From contig CM077151.1 of NCBI GenBank assembly GCA_039583875.1, positions 123,199,047 to 123,263,046 of the forward strand: DNA of 64,000 nucleotides. Reading direction: 5' to 3'. Shown here one piece after another: positions 31,148 through 40,834 of the stretch. This stretch comes from Platanthera guangdongensis (lineage: Eukaryota; Streptophyta; Magnoliopsida; Asparagales; Orchidaceae). Under the pieces are notes generated by a model. It was not told the origin of the DNA, made no database searches, and was given only the letters and a program-made list of their open reading frames with translations. Position 1 is the first letter of the stretch; each line of letters starts with the position of its first letter. Position numbers and translations under genes: made by a program.

Positions 31148-33403
31148 GTGAGTCAGACCTGGTACTTGGACATTGGTTGCTCCAAGCATATGACAGGCAG
31201 CAAGGACAATCTATCTAATTACAAGTCCAAGCTAGGACCAAAGGTGATCTTTGGTGATTCAAATAGTGGTCAGTCTGAAGGATATGGAGCAGTAAAGATT
31301 GGAACAGTTACCTTCAAAAGAGTAACATATGTAAGAGGACTCAAACATAACCTAATATCCATAAGCCAATTATGTGATGAAGGTTATCAGGCACACTTTA
31401 ACTCCACCTCCTGTTTTATTATTAATAATGAAAACAAAACTGTTTTAATTGGAATTAGACAAGGTAACATATATCTAGTAGATTTTATTTCTGCCAAAAC
31501 TGATGTTTGTTTACTCAATATCACTAGTAACCAAAATGAGTTGTGGCATAAAAGATTAGGTCATGTAAACCTTAAAAATATAGCTAGGTTATCTAAAGAC
31601 AACCTTGTTAGAGGTTTACCTTCTGGCCCCTACAAGAAGGAAAACCTATGCAGGGCTTGTCAATTAGGCAAGCAAACTAAAACTAGTTTCAAATCTATTA
31701 ATAAGAGTGATTCACCTAGGATTTTGTATTTGCTTCATGTGGACATATTTGGACCCATTGCAGTACAAAGCCTATGAGGGAAGTCTTATACTTTAGTAAT
31801 TATTGATGACTTCTCCAGATTTAGTTGGGTGGCCTTTCTGAGAACTAATTCAGATACATTCAAGGTTCTTACAGATTTTCTCAGGACCGTACAGATTGAG
31901 TTCTCTACTCATGTTGCATTGATCCGAAGTGATCATGGCATAGAGTTTGAGTCTCTTCTTATACATGAGTTCTGTGAGAAGGAAGGTATCAGGCAGTGCT
32001 TCTCAGCTCCTAGAACTCCCCAACAAAATGGGGTAGCTAAAAGGAAAAATAGGACACTCATTGAAGCTGCAGGCACATTATTGGCAGATGCTTACATGCC
32101 TCTATTCTTTTGGGTAGAAGCTGTAAACACTGCTAACTATGTCCTGAATAGAAGCCTCATACATAAGCTGAAAAATAAGAACCCCTATGAATTGCTTAAA
32201 GGAAAGAAACCTAAAATCACATATTTTAAAGTTTTTGGTTGTATATGTTATATTCACACAAACAACAAAAGATACTTTTGAAAGTTTGAGGCTAAGGCTG
32301 AAGAAGGGGTTTTTCTAGGATACTCCCAAGTAAGCAAGACCTATAGGGTGTTTAATAAATCCTCTCTTAAAATTGAAGAGTCAGTCCATGTATCTTTTGA
32401 TGAAGCTAACATGTCTTATAAGGAGAAGAGATTCCTACCAATAGCTTTTTGCAGATTCCCCAACTGTGAGAGTCCATGGATGGACTAAACCTTACCCAAG
32501 AGGTGTCAACCCATCCTGCTCCACAGGTTGCTGAAGTCATTGAAGAAGAAAATCAAGTGGAAGTGGCTGAACTTCCCTCAACAGCTAATAACATTCCTCA
32601 AGAGGAATTAATTATAGAAGCTGTTGCTGAACAAACTCCACCCACTGATCTTGTCACACTTAGAGATCACCACAGATCTCAAGTGATTGGAGACATTTCA
32701 GCAGGTGTTCAGACAAGGCATCAACTCAACCAAGACTTGATGCATGCATGTTTTCTCTCTCAGATTGAACCTCTCTCCATCCATGAAGCTGAGCAAGATC
32801 CCCACTGGATCATTACAATGCAAGAGGAACTAAATCAGTTTGAGAGATGTAGAGTTTGGGATTTGGTTCCAAGACCTCATAACTACCCAGTTATTGGAAC
32901 CAAATGGGTCTACAGAAACAATCTAGATGCTCAAGGAAGCATTGTGAGAAACAAGGCTAGGCTTGTTGCTCAGGGCTACAGGCAAGAGGAAGTAATTGAC
33001 TATGACCAAACCTTTGCCCTTGTTGCAAGGTTAGAGGCCATAAGAATATTCCTTGCCTATGCAGCTCACAGGAGATTCAAAGTTTTCCAAATGGATGTCA
33101 AGAGTGCATTTTTGAATGGAGTGCTTCAAGAAGAGGTTTATGTGGAACAACCTCCAGTTTTTATCTCTCTAACTCAACCCTCTTTTGTATTTAAATTGCA
33201 TAAAGCTCTCTATGGTTTAAAGCAAGCTCCAAGAGCTTGGTATAAGACCTTAGCAAGTTTTCTTTTAGAGCATAAATTTACAAGAGGAACCATAGATAAA
33301 AATCTTTTCACTAGACATCATAAGGACCAAATTTTGTTAGTGCAAATATATATGGATGACATCATCTTTGGGTCTACTGATCCCAAATTATGCAAGAGGT
33401 TTG
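31148..33403 (+). pseudogene. Element D pol, 5' part: protease, integrase, start of reverse transcriptase
   Basis: Protease WYLDIGCSKHMTG has the catalytic Asp, but DSG is changed to DIG. Gag-pre-integrase (LWHKRLGHVNLKNI) and a CRACQLGK zinc half-site follow. Integrase core: HVDIFGP and RSDHGIEF keep both Asp residues, but the third catalytic residue is Lys in NGVAKRKNR, where relatives have Glu. There are stops at about 31775 and 32279 and a frameshift near 32430. Reverse transcriptase is open from 32476 ([39 protein letters not shown]) to 33403, where element F interrupts. The rest lies at 39543-40420. Confidence 0.85.
33399..33403. repeat. Target site duplication of F (GTTTG)
   Basis: Perfect 5-bp duplication, second copy 39538-39542. 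Removing F restores D's reading frame (KRFAN...MHSKFDMSSMG). Confidence 0.93.
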
Positions 33404-35309
33404 TGTTAAAATTCAACAAACCCGCAGAGGCCTCCTCGGATACCTTGTTGAAACTCAACAAACCGGAGGAAAACACTCTACTTATAATGTTGAAAGTTTT
33501 CCCGGATCTTGGAGTTAGCAGGGGTTGTCTCAACAAAGCAGTAACAACCAGTAACACATGCAGCACAAGCTTCTTTATTGATCAAGAGCAAACTTCTTTA
33601 CCAGGCGAGACATACATGGCGAGACATGCTTCACCAACAACCCAAACCAGGAGAGCAGAGACAGTTACAAAGACAAGAAACAAGACAAGCCGCGCGGACT
33701 CAATCAACAAGCCGCCGGTCAACTGCTGTGGAGTCCGCTCAGTCCGCCAGGTCGCCAAACTGCAACCCAAGCCGCACGGACTCACCCCTTTCCAATGCTA
33801 GCTCTTCAACGTCAATCTGCAGGCCGCCTGACCGCGAGGTCGCCTAACCGCCCAGACTGCACACGCTGCGCCACCGAAAGAAACAGTCCGCCTGACGTAG
33901 GCGACTTCCTGAACTCCGAACCAAGTTGCCAAAGAGAAGACTGCCTAGTCGCTATCCGCGACTTACAGTTTACCGCCTATTGCTTACCGTAGAGTCTGCA
34001 CTGTCCCTGACCGCAATCAGAGCCATGTCCTGGCTTTCCAGCGCTATCCGCACAACCTGCACAACACAACCCAGTCAACTCTCAAACCGCGCGGACACCA
34101 AGGTCCAGTCCGCAGCAACTTACGCGAGATCAATACTGTTCACTTACTTCGGTTCCGTCTATCGAGGTTCTCTATTCCTGATGTGACATTGGTCCTATTT
34201 ATAGGCACGATGATGAGTATGGTCACCGCCATAGCCGATAGGATCACCGCCACATCCCGCAGCATGAACAAGTATCTCCGCCAGCCCGCGGACACACACC
34301 AGTTCGCCGCTCCTGTGCAGATAGCCAACCCGCCTAGCTTCTCCAAGGCCGGACTCCAATATCCAGTCCGCCTTGCCGCCAAGGGCCAAACCAGGACCAC
34401 CACAGCCGGACTCTGCAACAGCTATGTCCGCCAATCCGCGGACACAGCACCAGCCCGCATAACCTGAGTCCGCAGCTTCTCCATTAAGGCACCTGCTGGA
34501 CTCAGCAGACAACCGGCTTCCGTCCGCATATCCCGAGTCCATTGCATCTCCAAGGCAACTCCGGACTCAGCGGACACGCCAATCCAGTCTGCTGACATAG
34601 CAGACTCCAGTCCGCATCCCTGCAGACTCCATCCGTCCGCAGCCTGAGTTCACAACCTCATTACAAGGCTAAACCGAACTCTGCAGACTCAAGCTCCAGT
34701 CCACACGCTCTTGCACAGGCAATCCTCCAGTCTGCATATCCCCAAGCTAGCAATCAAGGCAACAGTGCTTCTACTAGGCTTGGCGGACTGAGAAAGCAGC
34801 CCGCGCTCCACTGCGCGATCTCCCCGAACTGAGCCAACCTGGACTTGGTTCAGAACCCACCAAGTACAGTCCACTAGCCACAAGGGCCAGTCCGCACTTA
34901 CTGGCGGACACTGGATCTAGCCCGCCATACCGGGCGACCTCCAGTTTCTGTCCGTGCTGACCGGCGGCCTCCGCGGCTTCCCGCTGCACCAGAGCAAGAC
35001 CAAGGCAACTGCCAAACCGGTCTGCTGAGCTCCAGTTCTTCAATCCACTTCATGCCGGACTCCGTAGATAAGGTTTTCATCCGCCTGGTTACTTCCTGGG
35101 ATCCAACTGCCAGCTGAGCATGAGCCGTCCTGGCTGACCGCAACTGTTGTCCGCGTAGTCCGCGCGAACAACCTACCCAGGCCACTATAGAGCAAACCGC
35201 CTGCAACATCCCTGCCGACTTCGCAGTCCGCCACACCTGTCCGCGTAGTCCGCGCGGGTAGGTTTTCCAAGTGCTCCATTCACCCACTTTTACTTCACAA
35301 TTTTCAACA
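33404..35309 (-). repeat. Element F 3' LTR (1906 bp)
   Basis: Starts TGTTAAAATTC, ends TTTTCAACA. A second copy of the tip (TGTTGAAACTCAACAAACC, 33446-33464) lies 42 bp inside. TATAAATA (minus) is at 34196-34203. The GTCCGC/GCGGAC array is at about 34228-35270 upstream of it. It shares motif and layout with the E LTR but is longer. Confidence 0.92.
34196..34203 (-). promoter_or_regulatory. Element F LTR TATA box (3' copy)
   Basis: CCTATAAATAGGACC context on the minus strand. The 5' LTR copy is at 38424-38431. Confidence 0.65.
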
Positions 35310-35323
35310 CTCCCCCTTGAAGT
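35310..35323 (-). other. Element F polypurine tract
   Basis: CACTTCAAGGGGGAG on the minus strand, directly adjoining the LTR and identical in layout to that of E. Confidence 0.8.
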
Positions 35324-35359
35324 GAGAAGTGGTGAATAGCTCCAGCAGCTCCCGTAACC

Positions 35360-36220
35360 TTACACCTGGTCCCTCCGATAGCATCTACGAAGAAATGTCC
35401 AAGACATAGTCCTCGCCCCACATATCATGGACCATGAGGGAGCCCTCCAGCATCTACCAAAGGGAGCCATGCTTCCCTCTACCTTCCTGAGCTTCATCCT
35501 CCACTCATGCATCACAGGAGTATCACCGACTACCTTGGGCACAGAGGCCCAAGCCTTGTTATCTCTGAGATAAGTTACCTCTTCAGCCTTGGTGTCAACC
35601 ACCTCCTTGATTCTAGTGGGGTCATCACAGCCAGAAGTACCTTGCTCGACCTGAGGGCTAACAAAGAAACACGGGACCAAGTCCGTCGTGTTCCCTTCGC
35701 TATATCGAGCTGGTGGCTTACTGATCCTCTTCGATCTCCGAAGAACCTGATCATGGCTAACCACCTCCGCTGATCCTGAACCATCTCTGTTCCCGGGCAA
35801 ACCCGGAACAATGCTCCCCTTGCTTCCTGAACAAGACGCCTCCTTACTGGAACCAGAAGCACCTGGAGCAACGTTCCCCTTACTACCTGAACCAAAAGAC
35901 TCCCCTCTTGAACAAGAACTACCTGTAACATCGCTCCCCCTGCTTCCTGAACCGAAAGTCTCCGCCTTCAAGTCAGAAGTACTTGGAGCATCGCTCCCCC
36001 TTCTTCCCGACTCTGACGCCTTTGCCCCAGAGTTAGAACAGCCTGGAGCACCTGGTGACTCAGGCAACTCCACTTCTTTAGCAGCAGCCTCCTTCAGCCC
36101 AACATCTGACCTGCTTTTCTCTAGCTCCACATGAGAGCTGCCCCAATACGGCGTCAACTCATCAAAGACAATGTCCTTAGTCACTATGAGTTTTTCGTCG
36201 CAGGATCCATACACCTCCAT
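35360..36220 (-). pseudogene. Element F pol linker and stub of reverse transcriptase
   Basis: An open frame of 286 codons, shifted relative to the integrase frame. It begins like E's post-integrase region (VTKDIVFDELTPYWG in F, VVSRDVVFDELTSYGGG in E). It then expands into GSGSRGS/GSGSKG-type repeats rich in Ser, Gly and Ala, followed by LRRSKRISKPPARY. The start of reverse transcriptase (VPKVVGDTPVMHEWRMKLRK) is already degenerate, and the frame ends soon after in unrelated residues. All polymerase and RNase H motifs are absent. The linker repeats are longer than the matching stretch in E. No function is expected for the remaining stub. Confidence 0.75.
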
Positions 36221-37548
36221 CTTCTCCTTTGCTCATCATACCCAACAAAGACTACCTTTGTCTTGAGAGTACCCGGAGAGTGTATGTAGCAGGTAGATCC
36301 AAACACCCATAGGTGCTTCACAGTGGGCTTTACTCCGAACATCAGCTCATAAGGAGTCTTTACATAGATCGGACTAAGAGGCATCCGATTGATGACATGA
36401 GCAGCACCGGCCATCCCTTCCACCCAAAGAGCCTTCGGAACGCCTTTACTCTGAATCCAACACTTGCAGAACTCCGTTAACCAACGGATCATCCGAGCTG
36501 CAACACTACCTTGTTGTGAAGTATGTCCACAAGAAAGCTCCTTTCGGATCCCTTGCTTCCTGCAAAAGTTTGAGAACTCGGTTGAGTCAAACTCACCACC
36601 GATGCTAGTCCTCAACACCTTGATCCTCCGGCCTAGCTGGCCTTCCACAAGCTTCTTGAACTACACAAACAAGTGCACCATGTTGGACTTCTTCTTCATG
36701 AAGTATACCCAAGTACACCTTGAATAGTCATCAACCAATATCAGCATGGACCTGCTGCCTCCAAGACTGGCCGTGACGGTCGGTCCCACCAGAGCACAAT
36801 GGACAACCGCCAATGGTGCTTTACATCTGGATTGTGCTTTATCAACCATGAAGCGATAGGCTCCACTTTCCTGACATCCCGCACACCCCCGACCATCGCC
36901 ATAGGATGACAATCTAGGCAAGCCCCTTACGAGTCTTCTTTCCGCCATTGCTTTCAGCTTGTCAATCCCTACATGCCCCAGTCTTTCATGCCAGATAGCT
37001 GCACTATCACTGGCCTTCATCCGATCAGTTCCAGAACTTGTTGATAACCCAACAATGTTCTCCTTCCTCCCTACGTGAGCGACGTTCGCCGAGAGCAAGA
37101 CAACCTTGCACTCTTTCCGGAGATGACCATGCTGCTTGCATTTATAGCACCTTGGTCCCTCATTCCTCTTCCTATCAAGCCTAGGAGAACCACTCCTTTC
37201 TTCCTGATAAGAAGTAGAAGGACCATCTTCCGCAGCAACCTTCACCCCCTTCCTGAACAACCCATCAAGGGAAGTCCAAATCTCCGCAGCTGACCGACAT
37301 CCACTGATGTGGTCCAAGAGCTCCGATGAGATCACCTGCTTGAGAATAGACTCCGCTTTCGCATTTGTCTCCTTCCAAGCTCTCATCGCCTCAGCATTGC
37401 CAGTATTAATCTCTTGTCTTCCTGCTCTACATACAACTTCCCAAAGGTCCTCGCCAAGAAGAAAGCTCTTCATACAAGACTTCCACCTTTCAAAGTTTGT
37501 CTTTGTAAGAAGATCAATTCCCAGACAACTTGCATCTTCCACTGCCAT
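36184..37548 (-). pseudogene. Element F gag and inactive integrase
   Basis: Starts at ATG 37548 (MAVEDASCLGIDLL). The capsid region reaches IWTSLDGLFRKG, after which most of the remaining capsid is missing. An intact knuckle CYKCKQHGHLRKEC joins almost directly to the gag-pre-integrase (WHERLGHVGIDKL), so protease is deleted. A stop at 36661-36663 falls in the integrase. All three catalytic acidic residues seen in E are replaced: HGDLMGP is HCALVGP, TDNGGEF is TSIGGEF, NGVAERK is SVAARM. The surrounding fold remains recognisable to TKNS at 36184. The product could at most be a gag with RNA-binding knuckle. Confidence 0.85.
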
Positions 37549-37620
37549 GGTTCTACCATTGGTTTCCTCTTCAACCGAGCAACTACTTCCGTTGACCACT
37601 GCTTGACCACTCCAACCTCC

Positions 37621-37631
37621 CTCTGATACCA
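37621..37631 (-). other. Element F primer binding site
   Basis: TGGTATCAGAG on the minus strand, directly at the 5' LTR end (overlapping its edge). It appears undamaged. Confidence 0.85.
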
Positions 37632-39537
37632 TGTTAAAATTCAACAAACCCGCAGAGGCGTCCTCGGATACCTTGTTGAAACTCAACAAACCGGAGGAAA
37701 ACACTCTACTTATAATGTTGAAAGTTTTCCCGGATCTTGGAGTTAGCAGGGGTTATCTCAACAAAGCAGTAACAACCAGCAACACATGCAGCACAAGCTT
37801 CTTTATTGATCAAGAGCAAACTTCTTTACCAGGCGAGACATACATGGCGAGACATGCTTCACCAACAACCCAAACCAGGAGAGCAGAGACAGTTACAAAG
37901 ATAAGAAACAAGACAAGCCGCGCGGACTCAATCAACAAGCTGCCGGTCTACTGCTGTGGAGTCCGCTCAGTCCGCCAGGTCGCCAAACCGCAACCCAAGC
38001 CGCGCGAACTCACCCCTTTCCAATGCTAGCTCTTCACCGTCGATCTGTTGGCCGCCTGACCGCGAGGTCGCCTAACCGCCCAGACCGCACACGCTGCGCC
38101 ACCGAAAGGAACAGTCCGCCTGACGTAGGTGACTTCCTGAACTCCGAACCAAGTTGCCAAAGAGAAGACTGCCTAGTCGCTATCCGTGACTTGCTATTTA
38201 TCGCCTGTTGCTTACCGAAGAGTCCGCACTATCCCTGACCGCAATCAGAGACAAGTCCTGGCTTTCCAGCGCTATCCGCACAACCTGCACAGCACAACCC
38301 AGTCAACTCTCAAACCGCGCGGACACCAAGGTCCAGTCCGCAGCAACTTACGCGAGCTCAATACTGTTCACTTACTTTGGTTCCGTCTGTCGAGGTTCTC
38401 TATTCCTGATGTGACATGGGTCCTATTTATAGGCACGATGATGAGTATGGTCACCGCCCTAGCCGATAGGATCACCGCCACATACCGCAGCAAGAACAAG
38501 TGTGTCCGCCAGCCCGCGGACACACACCAGTTCGCCGCTCCTGTGCAGATAGCCAACCCGCCTAGCTTCTCCAAGGCCGGAATCCAATATCCAGTCCGCC
38601 TTGCCGCCAAGGGCCAAACCAGGACCACCACAGCCGGACTCTGCAATAGCTATGTCCGCCAATCCGCGGACACAGCACCAGCCCGCATAACCCGAGTCCG
38701 CAGCTTCGCCATTAAGGCACCTGCCGGACTCAGCGGACAACCGACTTCCGTCCGCATATCCCGAGTCCATTACATCTCCAAGGCAACTCCGGACTCAGCG
38801 AACACGCCAATCCAGTCTGCTGACACAGCAGACACCAGTCCGCATCCCTGCAGACTCCATGCGTCCGCAGCCTGAGTTCACAACCTCATTACAAGGCTAA
38901 ACTGAACTCTGCGGACTCAAGCTCCAGTCCGCACGCTCTTGCACAGGCAATCCTCCAGTCCGCATATCCCCAAGCTAGCAATCAAGGCAACAGTGCTTCT
39001 ACTATGCTTGGAGGACTGAGAAAGCAGCACGCGCTCCACTACGCGATCTCCCCGGGCTGAGCCAACCTAGACTTGGTTCAGAACCCACCAAGTCCAGTCC
39101 ACTGGCCACAAGGGCCAGTCCGCACTTACTGGCGGACACTGGATCTAGCCCGCCATACCGGGCGACCTCCAGTTTCTGTCTGCGCTGACCGGCGGTCTCC
39201 GCGGCTTCCCGCTGCACCAGAGCAAGACCAAGGCAACTGCCAAACCGGTCTGCCGAGCTCCAGTTCTTCAGTCCGCTTCAAGCCGGACTCCGCGGATAAG
39301 GTTTTCATCCTCTCGGTTACTAACTGGGATCCAACTGCCAGCCGAGCACGAGCCGTCCTGGCTGACCACAACTGCTGTCCGCGTAGTCCGCGGGAACAGC
39401 CTACCCAGGACACTATAGAGCAAACCGCCTGCAACATCCCTGCCGACTTCGCAGTCTGCCACACCTGTCCGCGTAGTCCGCGCGGGTAGGTTTTCTAAGT
39501 GCTCCATTCACCCACTTTTACTTCACAATTTTCAACA
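37632..39537 (-). repeat. Element F 5' LTR (1906 bp)
   Basis: Same length as the other copy and matching along its whole length with scattered substitutions. TATA box 38424-38431; GTCCGC array about 38456-39500. Confidence 0.92.
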
Positions 39538-39542
39538 GTTTG

Positions 39543-40420
39543 CTAACCCCATGCATTCCAAATTTGATATGAGTAGCATGGGTGAGCTTTCTTACTTCCT
39601 TAGTCTCCAAGTGAAGCAGCTCCCTGATGGTATCTTCCTCTCCCAAGCTAATTATGCTAAAGAGCTTATTAAGAAGTTTGGGATGGGTGATGCTTCAGGA
39701 ATGAAAACACATATGGCTACCAATGCTGTTGTGGATTCTGATACAGCAGGGAAACCTGTAGATCATAAGCATTATAGGGCAATTGTTGGATCCCTATTAT
39801 ACCTAACAGCTAGCAGGCCTGATATCATGTTTGCCACATGCCTTTGTGCTAGGTTCCAAGTGAACCCCAAAGAATCTCACCTTATTTTCTTAAAAATACT
39901 TTTGAGATATATAAAGAGTTGTCCTAATCTAGTACTCTGGTATCCTGTAGAGTCAGAGTTTGAGTTAACTGGATACTCAGTTGCTGACTATGTTGGATGT
40001 AGAGTGGACAGGAAGAGTACCTCTGGAACTTGCCAGTTCCTGGGCATGAGACTTGTCTCCTGGTTTTGTAAAAAACAAACATTTGTGTCTACATCAACTG
40101 CAGAAGCAGAATACATGGCTGCTGGCAGCTGCTGTTCACAAATGCTATAGATACAAAACCAACTCCTAGACTATGGTGTCAACTTAAATAATTCAACATT
40201 ATTTTGTGATAACACTAGTGCTATTGCTATAGCACAGAATCCAGTTCACCATAGTAGGATTAAATATATTGATATAAGGCATCATTTCATTAGAGATAGT
40301 GTAGACAAAAAGAAAATTAACCTAATCCATATTCCTACTGATTTACAGAGAGCTGACATTTTCACCAACCCCTTGAATGAGAAAAATCATCTGTTCTTTA
40401 TAATCAACTGGGAATGATCA
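39543..40420 (+). pseudogene. Element D pol, 3' part: end of reverse transcriptase and RNase H
   Basis: Continues pol after [23 protein letters not shown] and [17 protein letters not shown] belong to the reverse transcriptase connection region, followed by RNase H (GYSVADYVGC, where relatives have SDADYAGC, so a catalytic Asp is replaced by Val). [18 protein letters not shown] follows with a stop at 40148-40150 where relatives have Trp. The frame continues to CDNTSAIAI and RADIFTNPL, then shifts before the natural end. It is inactive through the stop, the changed RNase H residue and the F insertion. Confidence 0.82.
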
Positions 40421-40447
40421 ATGGAGAAGAGTTCAATTTATTTCTGT

Positions 40448-40770
40448 CTGCATTTGACGAATTTTCCACAGTTCGTCGAACGGAGTTCGACGAATTAGGG
40501 AAAGTTTGAGAGATGCTCGTCGAACGGAGATCGGCGAATTCTCGGTGTGGAAATAATTTTCGTCGACCGGAGATCGACGAACTTTGCTTCAGAAGATCAT
40601 TCGTCGAACGGCGTTCGACGAACTGTTTTCGTTTCTTCTGCATGAGATCGACGAATTATATATCTATAATTTATTTCGTCGACCTCAGTTCGAAGAACTG
40701 TTTTCTTTTTCGTGGAACGGAGTTTGTCGATTCATATTCAGGAAAACCATATATCTAGGTTTTCTTCGAC
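40448..40770 (+). promoter_or_regulatory. Element D motif cluster between pol and ORF3
   Basis: Dense TTCGTCGA/TCGACGAA inverted repeats, for example GTTCGTCGAACGGAGTTCGACGAA around 40471-40494 and TCGTCGAACGGCGTTCGACGAA around 40601-40622. An AT-rich CATATATC word lies near 40748. A strong pyrimidine tract ending TTTCTCTTGCAG (to 40827) is 8 bases before the ORF3 ATG. Candidate internal promoter or splice acceptor. Confidence 0.6.
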
Positions 40771-40834
40771 CTCCATCCCGCGCTTTCAGTTCCTGTTGCA
40801 CTTGATCGCTATTTGTTTCTCTTGCAGGTCATCA

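Larger units (their letters stand above)
33404..39537 (-). mobile_element. Element F: internally deleted, non-autonomous copia element
   Basis: 6.13 kb, minus strand, with two 1906-bp LTRs (33404-35309 and 37632-39537), a perfect TSD GTTTG, and intact primer site and polypurine tract. The interior is only 2.3 kb: gag capsid (partly deleted), zinc knuckle, gag-pre-integrase, a catalytically dead integrase and a linker. Protease and nearly all reverse transcriptase/RNase H are missing. The gag and LTR motif are clearly related to E, so an E-like element is a candidate helper. Complete ends and TSD show that it moved as a deleted element. Confidence 0.92.

Noticed and set aside
38186..38875. 229-codon ORF in the F LTR
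   Set aside because: Compositional open frame in a GC-rich LTR, broken in the partner LTR, with no homology to a known domain.
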